Position numbers and translations under genes: made by a program. A stretch of DNA of 64,000 nucleotides from Saussurea involucrata. Lineage: Eukaryota > Streptophyta > Magnoliopsida > Asterales > Asteraceae. The notes beneath the pieces are model-generated. The model saw only the letters and a program-made list of their open reading frames with translations, was not told where the DNA came from and did not search any database. The DNA lies in contig CM066317.1 of NCBI GenBank assembly GCA_033807775.1, positions 36,273,870 to 36,337,869 of the forward strand. The letters are read 5' to 3'. Positions 33,558-46,302 of the stretch are shown here, piece after piece (the first letter of the stretch is position 1; each line of letters starts with the position of its first letter).

Positions 33558-34944
33558 TGTTAATGCCAAAAATCACACCAAAGGGACAACTTAAGGTCGA
33601 TGTGGACTTAAACAACTAAAGAAAGAATCTTTCGACGAGACGTGCGACGATAAATAAAATAAAGAAACAAGGGATTTGATGACGCAGGAAAAACCCCAAT
33701 CGAGGAAAAAAACCTGCGGACGACAGGGGGTGTCGTCGCTGCACTATGGTCGCCAATCAGGGGCGATGTCCTTGGATACTTGTGTCGATCGTACAGTGAT
33801 TACAATACAAATGAAGAAAATGCTTCGAAATGTAAAGTACAAGTGTTTGAACGTAAAAACAGGTGTATGTCGTGTGTGAAAACAATATGTAGACTGCTGA
33901 TCGAGAGCGGATGTCGTGCATCGAGAGCGATCACTTGAGAGAAAGTTCTTCACTTCGGGTGTTCTTGAGTTCGCCGTATGATTTCTGAGTTCAGTGATAC
34001 TTTGGTGTGTGTCTTGTGATTATTTGGTGTCCGGTCCCCCTGGAATGAGGATTTTGCTTGATATTTATAGTCTTCGGGCTCTTTAATTAGCTCATTAAGT
34101 GCTTTGATGACTGTTGTAACGGTCGCTATCTTCATTGACGGATTGAATGCTCATAATAGGCTTCATCGGTTATAGCCGTTGGCCATAAATGGTGTCTTTA
34201 TGGTACACTTCGTAACCGCTGTCGGACTCTAAATGTCTTTGATGATTGGTTTTGTTACTGGTCGTTCATAAATGCCCGTAGACCTGTATTAATGAACAAA
34301 GGAAAACAACTGTTTGACTGTTAACGGTTAGTATAGTCGTAAGACCGTCTTAAGTTTCGGACGTCGGTCTTATGGAACATACGACTGTCGCCAAAGTATA
34401 AGACCGTGTATATGATTGTAAACGTCTTGTAAGACCTTACCTTAATATAAGTATGGTCTTATAGAAATGTCGCAAGACCAGGTCGTAAGACCGGGTCGTA
34501 AGTCCACTAGGTCGTAAGACTAAGGTGATGATGTCGTAGGACTAGTTCATGAGACCCCCAGGTCGTAAGACCAGAGTGATATAATATTAACGACAGAAGA
34601 CTGTCGACATAAGACCGATGAGTCGTAACTGGCGACATGAGACTGGTGACGTGTGACTAGTGACATAAGACTAGCGACAGGTCGCTAACGATGTATGCCA
34701 TACGACGTGCGACGTGTAACATGCGACACGTGACGTGCGATCATTAGATGTAAGATGACTATCTTGAATAACTATTGACACAAGATGTCTTTCAATAACC
34801 AATTATCGCGGTTATTAACGTATGCCGGGGACATGATAATAATGGGTATTATCTTTGTCGGCCGGGGGTAGGGTAATCAATGTCCATGGGTCGTGTCGAG
34901 GGGATTTCCCAAGTCGGTCGAGGGTGTAATTTTTTACCCAAACA
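33558..34944 (-). repeat. Array 2, LTR 3
   Basis: 1,387 bp. It carries the GTGTAATTTTTTACCC end shared with LTRs 4 and 5, against GTGTGATTTTTTACCC in LTRs 1 and 2. Confidence 0.92.
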
Positions 34945-37432
34945 GTTAGCCCCCCGAGATCTGAATTTCGAAGCCAGTGGAATTTCAGATCTCGCACTAA
35001 AGTAAAATGCGTTGCTACGGAGACGTGTTACTTTTGTTAAGATCATCAAAGGAAAACTGACATGGTCAGCCAAAGAAGGCGACGCAAGTTGTGCTTGTCC
35101 TTCGAGGCCGGGAAAGGAGAAAGAATGCCCCGACAGCTGGGTCGGGAATCTTGAAGAAGATAAGGACGGTAGTCCTGAAGGAACCGTCTTCGCGGGCTGA
35201 CGTTTCGTCGAGAGTTGTCACGCCTAAAGAGGCGAGGGCGTCATCCAGCCGTTCTGGCGCAATGGACGCGACACCAGCAAGTTCGGCGCTTCCGGCGACA
35301 GTGACAAAGCTAGTGTCTAAGATGTTGTCCCCAGCGTCTGCCGACAAGGGGGACGGGTCATCGGCCGATGGTGTCCTAGACGGGACGACGTTGTTGGTGT
35401 CCTAGACGGGACGACGTTGTTTCCTCATCTAAGGAAATATTTGCTCCCATCTTTCAGGGAACGCTTTCCTATCGAGGAAACATGGGTCCATGTCACCGGG
35501 TTGGCGTTCTCAGTCTACGTGGTCCTGTGGTCTGGCGTTCACAGCCGATACGGTCGTTTAGAGACATATGTTCTGGCGCTCGAGCCGATTTGGTCGTTAA
35601 AGACCTTTGATTTGGCGTTTACAGCCGATACGGTCGCTAGAGACCTATGATACGTTGTGTCTAGCATTTTTAGTTAGTTGTAAGTTTCGCTTTAGCGATA
35701 CTCGGTAAAAAGTTTACCTTTCTATTGAACCTGATTCGTACATGTCATGGACAGATGTAATGTCGACTGTAAAAATTCATTAAGTACAAAAATGAACAAG
35801 AAGTCGTGCGACTTGGGCATCCATTGTAATACAACGACTAGAACGTAAGTCATAAGACTTTTATATTCCTGAATCGTATAAGAAAACATAAGCACATGCG
35901 ATTACAGCATTCATTCAGAACATGAAGTTTTTCTAAGTTGAAGAACTTAGATTGTGGGGTCGCTAGACCTTATGATCGTGTGATTTAATCATACGATGAA
36001 CTTTGAATCATGTGTTCCTGTGATGGAATGATCAAGTCATAGACCTGATTACTTATGTCGTGCGACCTTGCGAGGTTAAGATCGTACGATAGACTTATAT
36101 ATCGTTCGATCCTGCGAGACTTAAGTCATATAATAGACTTTAGCAACTAATGTCGTGCGATCCTGCGGTAAAACAATGTCAGAGGTTGGTCGTTGGCTAG
36201 CCGACGACCCTCCGATGTTTAAGTCAGTAGTCGCTATGATGGATAAAAATTATGTGAAAGCAGGAAAAAAGGCTTAGGGGAAATACCTTTTCAGGTGCGT
36301 TGCATTCCCACTACGTGGGATATCTTGATTGCCGAGGGTTGAAAGCCGATAGGCCTTTTTATCCATGACTTCTGAAATATGACAAGGACCTTCCCATTTG
36401 GTGGAAAGCTTACCTGCATTTAGCTTTTGAGTGCTTTGGAACACTCGACGGGGAACGTAGTCGCCTTCTTGAAAGACTTTAGCTTTTATGTTCTTGCTGA
36501 AGTGTCGCTTGACCGCTTGCCCCTGGGTGTCGAGGTTGTCAGCTCGATGTCGTGGTCTTCACAGAACTGTCGAGTCCTGTTGCTTACAAACTAGGATCTA
36601 TTGTCGCGGACAATTTCGGATGTCACACGACCAATTTATTTCAGATTTCTTATTGGCGACTTTTGTGTTTTGACCTGCATTTTACCATGACCGGTGATTA
36701 TGAGGTTCAGTATACAAGTCGTCTTTTATTGAAGACATATGCCATTACTAGCGATGAGATTTCAACATGCGAGTCGCTTTTATTGGCGACCGAGAATTTT
36801 AACCTGTGTTGTGACTGGCGATCATAAGAAAAAACGTAAGTCACCTTTTACTAACGACCATAAATCGTAGGACACGCGATGTAAGTCCTAGGGAATTTTG
36901 TTTCTCACGATATAAATCGTAAGACCTGTGCTTATATGGTCTTGCGAGCTTGCAATGTAAAATCGGGGGTGGTCGTTGGTTTTGACCAATATCTTTTGAT
37001 GCTTGAATCAACGATCATATATTAGATAAAAATAATTAAACGAGGAAAATATACTTAGAGTATATATATAGTTGTTTTGAGCAAGACGTCACAGTTACCG
37101 TAACATGGAGTCGATAAGCGCCTTTTACCGAGGATTTTCAAAATCAAACGTGGTATTTTTTCAGTTTGTGAAGGGTATTCCGAGCCCCCGAGTCCCTTGG
37201 ATGATGCGACACATGCGATACTTTTGACGGAGCATTTTTTTCTTTTTCAGGGCATCAATCTGGCTTCGAGCCGCATTCAATTTCAATTGGAGTTGAATCA
37301 TGGGATCTTGATAATTTGTCATTTACCTGAAAAATAATAAAAGCTGCACAGAAGAAACTCCAAGGATCTGTTAGTACAGTGCACGTTCGTCGAGAATTTT
37401 CTCTAGATGAGGTCCCACGGTGGGCGCCAAAC
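34945..37432 (-). repeat. Array 2, internal region 3
   Basis: 2,488 bp. It has CGACAGCTGGGTCGGG in the exon 3 fragment. Its exon 3 fragment and gag stub are almost identical to unit 4. Confidence 0.88.
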
Positions 37433-38819
37433 TGTTAATGCCAAAAATCACACCAAAGGGACAACTTAAGGTCGATGTGGACTTAAACAACTAAAGAAAG
37501 AATCTTTCGACGAGACGTGCGACGATAAATAAAATAAAGAAACAAGGGATTTGATGACGCAGGAAAAACCCCAATCGAGGAAAAAAACCTGCGGACGACA
37601 GGGGGTGTCGTCGCTGCACTATGGTCGCCAATCAGGGGCGATGTCCTTGGATACTGGTGTCGATCGTACAGTGATTACAATACAAATGAAGAAAATGCTT
37701 CGAAATGTAAAGTACAAGTGTTTGAACGTAAAAACAGGTGTATGTCGTGTGTGAAAACAATATGTAGACTGCTGATCGAGAGCGGATGTCGTGCATCGAG
37801 AGCGATCACTTGAGAGAAAGTTCTTCACTTCGGGTGTTCTTGAGTTCGCCGTATGATTTCTGAGTTCAGTGATACTTTGGTGTGTGTCTTGTGATTATTT
37901 GGTGTCCGGTCCCCCTGGAATGAGGATTTTGCTTAATATTTATAGTCTTCGGGCTCTTTAATTAGCTCATTAAGTGCTTTGATGACTGTTGTAACGGTCG
38001 CTGTCTTCATTGACGGATTGAATACTCATAATAGGCTTCATCGGTTATAGCCGTTGGCCATAAATGGTGTCTTTATGGTACACTTCGTAACCGCTGTCGG
38101 ACTCTAAATGTCTTTGATGATTGGTTTTGTTACTGGTCGTTCATAAATGCCCGTAGACCTGTATTAATGAACAAAGGAAAACAACTGTTTGACTGTTAAC
38201 GGTTAGTATAGTCGTAAGACCGTCTTAAGTTTCGGACGTCGGTCTTATGGAACATACGACTGTCGCCAAAGTATAAGACCGTGTATATGATTGTAAACGT
38301 CTTGTAAGACCTTACCTTAATATAAGTATGGTCTTATAGAAATGTCGCAAGACCAGGTCGTAAGACCGGGTCGTAAGTCCACTAGGTCGTAAGACTAAGG
38401 TGATGATGTCGTAGGACTAGTTCATGAGACCCCCAGGTCGTAAGACCAGAGTGATATAATATTGACGACAGAAGACTGTCGACATAAGACCGATGAGTCG
38501 TAACTTGCGACATGAGACTGGTGACGTGTGACTAGTGACATAAGACTAGCGACAGGTCGCTAACGATGTATGCCATACGACGTGCGACGTGTAACATGCG
38601 ACACGTGACGTGCGATCATTAGATGTAAGATGACTATCTTGAATAACTATTGACACAAGATGTCTTTCAATAACCAATTATCGCAGTTATTAAGATATGC
38701 CGGGGACGTGATAATAATGGGTATTATCTTTGTCGGCCGGGGGTAGGGTAATCAATGTCCATGGGTCGTGTCGAGGGGATTTCCCAAGTCGGTCGAGGGT
38801 GTAATTTTTTACCCAAACA
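37433..38819 (-). repeat. Array 2, LTR 4
   Basis: 1,387 bp, same variant group as LTRs 3 and 5. A local change AGTTATTAAGATATGCC near 38685 is private to this copy. Confidence 0.92.
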
Positions 38820-41308
38820 GTTAGCCCCCCGGGATCTGAATTTCGAAGCCAGTGGAATTTCAGATCTCGCACTAAAGTAAAATGCGTTGCTACGGAGACG
38901 TGTTACTTTTGTTAAGATCATCAAAGGAAAACTGACTTGGTCAGCCAAAGAAGGCGACGCAAGTTGTGCTTGTCCTTCGAGGCCGGGAAAGGAGAAAGAA
39001 TGCCCCGACAGCTGGGTCGGGAATCTTGAAGAAGATAAGGACGGTAGTCCTGAAGGAACCGTCTTCGCGGGCTGACGTTTCGTCGAGAGTTGTCACGCCT
39101 AAAGAGGCGAGGGCGTCATCCAGCCGTTCTGGCGCGATGGACGCGACACCAGCAAGTTCGGCGCTTCCGGCGACAGTGACAAAGCTAGTGTCTAAGATGT
39201 TGTCCCCAGCGTCTGCCGACAAGGGGGACGGGTCATCGGCCGATGGTGTCCTAGACGGGACGACGTTGTTGGTGTCCTAGACGGGACGACGTTGTTTCCT
39301 CATCTAAGGAAATATTTGCTCCCATCTTTCAGGGAACGCTTTCCTATCGAGGAAACATGGGTCCATGTCACTGGGTTGGCGTTCTCAGTCGACGTGGTCC
39401 TGTGGTCTGGCGTTCACAGCCGATACGGTCGTTTAGAGACATATGTTCTGGCGCTCGAGCCGATTTGGTCGTTAAAGACCTTTGATTTGGCGTTTACAGC
39501 CGATACGGTCGCTAGAGACCTATGATACGTTGTGTCTAGCATTTTTAGTTAGTTGTAAGTTTCGCTTTAGCGATACTCGGTAAAAAGTTTACCTTTCTAT
39601 TGAACCTGATTCGTACATGTCATGGACAGATGTAATGTCGACTGTAAAAATTCATTAAGTACAAAAATGAACAAGAAGTCGTGCGACTTGGGCATCCATT
39701 GTAATACAACGACTAGAACGTAAGTCATAAGACTTTTATATTCCTGAATCGTATAAGAAAACATAAGCACATGCGATTACAGCATTCATTCAGAACATGA
39801 AGTTTTTCTAAGTTGAAGAACTTAGATTGTGGGGTCGCTAGACCTTATGATCGTGTGATTTAATCATACGATGAACTTTGAATCATGTGTTCCTGTGATG
39901 GAATGATCAAGTCATAGACCTGATTACTTATGTCGTGCGACCTTGCGAGGTTAAGATCGTACGATAGACTTATATATCGTTCGATCCTGCGAGACTTAAG
40001 TCATATAATAGACTTTAGCAACTAATGTCGTGCGATCCTGCGGTAAAACAATGTCAGAGGTTGGTCGTTGGCTAGCCGACGACCCTCCGATGTTTAAGTC
40101 AGTAGTCGCTATGATGGATAAAAATTATGTGAAAGCAGGAAAAAAGGCTTAGGGGAAATACCTTTTCAGGTGCGTTGCATTCCCACTACGTGGGATATCT
40201 TGATTGCCGAGGGTTGAAAGCCGATAGGCCTTTTTATCCATGACTTCTGAAATATGACAAGGACCTTCCCATTTGGTGGAAAGCTTACCTGCATTTAGCT
40301 TTTGAGTGCTTTGGAACACTCGACGGGGAACGTAGTCGCCTTCTTGAAAGACTTTAGCTTTTATGTTCTTGCTGAAGTGTCGCTTGACCGCTTGCCCCTG
40401 GGTGTCGAGGTTGTCAGCTCGATGTCGTGGTCTTCACAGAACTGTCGAGTCCTGTTGCTTACAAACTAGGATCTATTGTCGCGGACAATTTCGGATGTCA
40501 CACGACCAATTTATTTCAGATTTCTTATTGGCGACTTTTGTGTTTTGACCTGCATTTTACCATGACCGGTGATTATGAGGTTCAGTATACAAGTCTTCTT
40601 TTATTGAAGACATATGCCATGACTAGCGATGAGATTTCAACATGCGAGTCGCTTTTATTGGCGACCGAGAATTTTAACCTGTGTTGTGACTGGCGATCAT
40701 AAGAAAAAACGTAAGTCACCTTTTACTGACGACCATAAATCGTAGGACACACGATGTAAGTCCTAGGGACTTTTGTTTCTCACGATATAAATCGTAAGAC
40801 CTGTGCTTATATGGTCTTGCGAGCTTGCAATGTAAAATCGGGGGTGGTCGTTGGTTTTGACCAATATCTTTTGATGCTTGAATCAACGATCATATATTAG
40901 ATAAAAATAATTAAACGAGGAAAATATACTTAGAGTATATATATAGTTGTTTTGAGCAAGACGTCACAGTTACCGTAACATGGAGTCGATAAGCGCCTTT
41001 TACCGAGGATTTTCAAAATCAAACGTGGTATTTTTTCAGTTTGTGAAGGGTATTCCGAGCCCCCGAGTCCCTTGGATGATGCGACACATGCGATACTTTT
41101 GACGGAGCATTTTTTTTCTTTTTCAGGGCATCAATCTGGCTTCGAGCCGCATTCAATTTCAATTGGAGTTGAATCATGGGATCTTGATAATTTGCCATTT
41201 ACCTGAAAAATAATAAAAGCTGCACAGAAGAAACTCCAAGGATCCGTTAGTACAGTGCACGTTCGTCGAGAATTTTCTCTAGATGAGGTCCCACGGTGGG
41301 CGCCAAAC
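38820..41308 (-). repeat. Array 2, internal region 4
   Basis: 2,489 bp, nearly identical to internal region 3 across the exon 3 fragment, spacer and integrase remnant. Confidence 0.88.
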
Positions 41309-42695
41309 TGTTAATGCCAAAAATCACACCAAAGGGACAACTTAAGGTCGATGTGGACTTAAACAACTAAAGAAAGAATCTTTCGACGAGACGTGCGACG
41401 ATAAATAAAATAAAGAAACAGGGGATTTGATGACGCAGGAAAAACCCCAATCGAGGAAAAAAACCTGCGGACGACAGGGGGTGTCGTCGCTGCACTATGG
41501 TCGCCAATCAGGGGCGATGTCCTTGGATACTGGTGTCGATCGTACAGTGATTACAATACAAATGAAGAAAATGCTTCGAAATGTAAAGTACAAGTGTTTG
41601 AACGTAAAAACAGGTGTATGTCGTGTGTGAAAACAATATGTAGACTGCTGATCGAGAGCGGATGTCGTGCATCGAGAGCGATCACTTGAGAGAAAGTTCT
41701 TCACTTCGGGTGTTCTTGAGTTCGCCGTATGATTTCTGAGTTCAGTGATACTTTGGTGTGTGTCTTGTGATTATTTGGTGTCCGGTCCCCCTGGAATGAG
41801 GATTTTTCTTGATATTTATAGTCTTCGGGCTCTTTAATTAGCTCATTAAGTGCTTTGATGACTGTTGTAACGGTCGCTGTCTTCATTGACGGATTGAATG
41901 CTCATAATAGGCTTCATCGGTTATAGCCGTTGGCCATAAATGGTGTCTTTATGGTACACTTCGTAACCGCTGTCGGACTCTAAATGTCTTTGATGATTGG
42001 TTTTGTTACTGGTCGTTCATAAATGCCCGTAGACCTGTATTAATGAACAAAGGAAAACAACTGTTTGACTGTTAACGGTTAGTATAGTCGTAAGACCGTC
42101 TTAAGTTTCGGACGTCGGTCTTATGGAACATACGACTGTCGCCAAAGTATAAGACCGTGTATATGATTGTAAACGTCTTGTAAGACCTTACCTTAATATA
42201 AGTATGGTCTTATAGAAATGTCGCAAGACCATGTCGTAAGACCGGGTCGTAAGTCCACTAGGTCGTAAGACTAAGGTGATGATGTCGTAGGACTAGTTCA
42301 TGAGACCCCCAGGTCGTAAGACCAGAGTGATATAATATTGACGACAAAAGACTGTCAACGTAAGACCGATGACTCGTAACTGGCGACATGAGACTGGTGA
42401 CGTGTGACTAGTGACATAAGACTAGCGACAGGTCGCTAACGATGTATGCCATACGACGTGCGACGTGTAACATGCGACACGTGACGTGCGATCATTAGAT
42501 GTAAGATGACTATCTTGAATAACTATTGACACAAGATGTCTTTCAATAACCAATTATCGCGGTTATTAACGTATGCCGGGGACATGATAATAATGGGTAT
42601 TATCTTTGTCGGCCGGGGGTAGGGTAATCAATGTCCATGGGTCGTGTCGAGGGGATTTCCCAAGTCGGTCGAGGGTGTAATTTTTTACCCAAACA
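41309..42695 (-). repeat. Array 2, LTR 5
   Basis: 1,387 bp, group of LTRs 3-5, with private changes such as GACCATGTCGTAAG near 42228. Confidence 0.92.
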
Positions 42696-45188
42696 GTTAG
42701 CCCCCCCGAGATCTGAATTTCGAAGCCAGTGGAATTTCAGATCTCGCACTAAAGTAAAATGCGTTGCTACGGAGACGTGTTACTTTTGTTAAGATCATCA
42801 AAGGAAAACTGACTTGGTCAGCCAAAGAAGGCGACACAAGTTGTGCTTGTCCTTCGAGGCCGGGAAAGGAGAAAGAATGCCCCGACAGCTGGGTCGGGAA
42901 TCTTGAAGAAGATAAGGACGGTAGTCCTGAAGGAACCATCTTCGCGGGCTGACGTTTCGTCGAGAGTTGTCACGCCTAAAGAGGCGAGGGCGTCATCCAG
43001 CCGTTCTGGCGCGATGGACGCGACACCAGCAAGTTCGGCGCTTCCGGCGACAGTGACAAAGCTAGTGTCTAAGATGTTGTCCCCAGCGTCTGCCGACAAG
43101 GGGGACGGGTCATCGGCCGATGGTGTCCAAGACGGGACGACGTTGTTGGTGTCCTAGACGGGACGACGTTGTTTCCTCATCTAAGGAAATATTTGCTCCC
43201 ATCTTTCAGGGAACGCTTTCCTATCGAGGAAACATGGGTCCATGTCACCGGGTTGGCGTTCTCAGTCGACGTGGTCCTGTGGTCTGGCGTTCACAGCCGA
43301 TACGGTCGTTTAGAGACATATGTTCTGGCGCTCGAGCCGATTTGGTCGTTAAAGACCTTTGATTTGGCGTTTACAGCCGATACGGTCGCTAGAGACCTAT
43401 GATACGTTGTGTCTAGCATTTTTAGTTAGTTGTAAGTTTCGCTTTAGCGATACTCGGTAAAAAGTTTACCTTTCTATTGAACCTGATTCGTACATGTCAT
43501 GGACAGATGTAATGTCGACTGTAAAAATTCATTAAGTACAAAAATGAACAAGAAGTCGTGCGACTTGGGCATCCATTGTAATACAACGACTAGAACGTAA
43601 GTCATAAGACTTTTATATTCCTGAATCGTATAAGCAAACATAAGCACATGCTATTACAGCATTCATTCAGAACATGAAGTTTTTCTAAGTTGAAGAACTT
43701 AGATTGTGGGGTCGCTAGACCTTATGATCATGTGATTTAATCATACGATGAACTTTGAATCATGTGTTCCTGTGATGGAATGATCAAGTCATAGACCTGA
43801 TTACTTATGTCGTGCGACCTTGCGAGGTTAAGATCGCACGATAGACTTATATATCGTTCGATCCTGCGAGACTTAAGTCATATAATAGACTTTAGCAACT
43901 AATGTCGTGCGATCCTGCGGTAAAACAATGTCAGAGGTTGGTCGTTGGCTAGCCGACGACCCTCCGATGTTTAAGTCAGTAGTCGCTATGATGGATAAAA
44001 ATTATGTGAAAGCAGGAAAAAAGGCTTAGGGGAAATACCTTTTCAGGTGCGTTGCATTCCCACTACGTGGGATATCTTGATTGCCGAGGGTTGAAAGGCG
44101 ATAGGCCTTTTTATCCATGACTTCTGAAATATGACAAGGACCTTCCCATTTGGTGGAAAGCTTACCTGCATTGAGCTTTTGAGTGCTTTGGAACACTCGA
44201 CGGGGAACGTAGTCGCCTTCTTGAAAGACTTTAGCTTTGATGTTCTTGCTGAAGTATCGCTTGACCGCTTGCCCCTGGGTGTCGAGGTTGTCAGCTTGAT
44301 GTCGTGGTCTTCACAGAACTGTCGAGTCCTGTTGCTTACAAACTAGGATCTATTGTCGCGGACAATTTCGGATGTCACACGACAAATTTATTTCAGATTT
44401 CTTATTGGCGACTTTTGTGTTTTGACATGCATTTTACCATGACCGGTGATTATGAGGTTCAGTATACAAGTCGTCTTTTATTGAAGACATATGCCATGAC
44501 TAGCGATGAGATTTCAACATGCGAGTCGCTTTTATTTGCGACCGAGAATTTTAACCTGTGTTGTGACTGGCGATCATAAGAAAAAACGTAAGTCGCCTTT
44601 TACTGACGACCATAAATCGTAGGACACGCGATGTAAGTCCTAGGGACTTTTGTTTCTCACGATATAAATCGTAAGACCTGTGCTTATATGGTCTTGCGAG
44701 CTTGCAATGTAAAATCGGGGGTGGTCGTTGGTTTTGACCAATGATCTTTTGATGCTTGAATCAACGATCATATATTAGATAAAAATAATTAAACGAGGAA
44801 AATATACTTAGAGTATATATATAGAGTTGTTCTAAGTGGGACGTCACATTTACCGTAACATGGAGTCGATAAGCGCCTTTTACCGAGGATTTTCAAAATC
44901 AAACGTGGTATTTTTTCAGTTTGTGAAGGGTATTCCGAGCCCCCGAGTCCCTTGGATGATGCGACACATGCGATACTTTTGACGGAGCATTTTTTTTCTT
45001 TTTCAGGGCTTGAATCTGGCTTCGAGCCGCATTCAATTTCGATTGGAGTTGAATCATGGGATCTTGATAATTTGCCATTTACCTGAAAAATAATAAAAGC
45101 TGCACAGAAGAAACTCCAAGGATCCGTTAGTAGAGTGCACGTTCGTCGAGGATTTTCTGTAGATGAGGTCCCACGGTGGGCGCCAAAC
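42696..45188 (-). repeat. Array 2, internal region 5
   Basis: 2,493 bp. The first half matches units 3-4, with an extra C in the purine tract. In this copy the stop in the exon 3 fragment is changed (GTCCAAGACGGG). The last ~800 bp returns to unit 1-like variants (TTGATGTTCTTGC, GGGCTTGAATCTGG), and the segment near 44820 resembles array 1 (TAGAGTTGTTCTAAGTGGG). Confidence 0.87.
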
Positions 45189-45541
45189 TGTTAATGCCAA
45201 AAATCGCACCAAAGGGACAACTTAAGGTCGATGTGGACTTAAACAACTAAAGAAAGAATCTTTCGACGAGACGTGCGACGATAAATAAAATAAAGAAACA
45301 AGGGATTTGATGACGCAGGAAAAACCTCAATCGAGGAAAAAACGTGCGGACGACAAGGGGTGTCGTTGCTGCACTATGGTCGCCAATCAGGGGCCATGTC
45401 CTTGGATACTGGTGTCGATCGTACAATTGTTACAATACAAATGAAGAAAATGCTTCGAAATGTAAAGTACAAGCGTTTGAATGTAAAAACAGGTGTATGT
45501 CGTGTGTGAAAATAATATGTAGACTGCTGATCGAGAGCGAT
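45189..45541 (-). repeat. Array 2, LTR 6, left part
   Basis: The first 353 bp of the LTR, ending at the GCGAT target site (45537-45541) of element C. About 20 bp between two ATCGAGAGCG repeats present in LTRs 1-5 is missing exactly at this place. Confidence 0.9.
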
Positions 45542-46202
45542 AGTTTGGGCAAAAAATCACGTCGTACGACCACGACCAGAGAAGGTAAATCGCACGTCAT
45601 AAGTAAAATCTTGTATTAAGATAAGGTCTCGATAGGAACCCATAAAAGACAAGCTAAAGCCTCATTTCAGGGGACATCGATTAACATCCAATACACTTCA
45701 GCGAACATCATCACACAACAGAGAAAATCATCCAAACTCATAGCAAAGAACATTCAAACTCTGGAGATTGAGTACTGAAAGCCAGAATCCTACAGCGAAC
45801 TCAAGAACACTCGAAGGAAAAGCTCAAGTATCACTCTCGACGCACGACATCAGCCTTCGACAGATAGTTCACACTTTGTATTCACACATGACAAACACTT
45901 GTTATCACATTCAAACACTTGTACTTTACATTTCGAAGTATTTCCTTCATTTGTATTGTAATCATCGTACGACCGACGCCAGTACCAAGGACGTCGCCCC
46001 TGATTGGCGACCATAGTGCAGCGACGATATCCCTTGTCGTCCGCAGGTTTTTTCCTCGATTGAGTTTTTTCCTACATCATCAAATCCCTTGTCTCATTTA
46101 TTTTTATCTTCGTCGCACGTCTCGTCGAAAGATCCTTTCATTAGTTGATTAAGTCCACATCTACCTTAAGTTGTCCCTTTGGTGTGATTTTTGGCATTAA
46201 CA
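45542..46202 (+). repeat. 5' LTR of element C, internally deleted
   Basis: 661 bp against 985 bp for the 3' LTR. The missing ~324 bp corresponds to about 51703-52026, between two CATAAAA-like stretches, so the deletion joined CCCATAAAA directly to GACAAGC. The first base is A instead of T, giving AGTTTGGGC for TGTTTGGGC. Most of U3 is gone, though an ATAAAAG box remains near the join. Confidence 0.9.
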
Positions 46203-46203
46203 G

Positions 46204-46222
46204 TTTGGCGCCATCCGTGGGA
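46204..46222 (+). other. Primer-binding motif of element C
   Basis: TTTGGCGCCATCCGTGGGA begins two bases after the LTR end CATTAACA, in the same position and with the same core as in A and B. Confidence 0.85.
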
Positions 46223-46302
46223 CATCATCTAGAGAAAATCCTCGACGAACGTGCACCTACTAATAGTTTCTTGGAGTTTCTTCTATTTTCTGTTGCAGGA
46301 AA

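Noticed and set aside
24034..45188. Array 2 as separate insertions of solo LTRs
   Set aside because: No target duplications surround individual LTRs, spacing is constant, and each LTR is joined correctly to a polypurine tract and a primer-binding motif.
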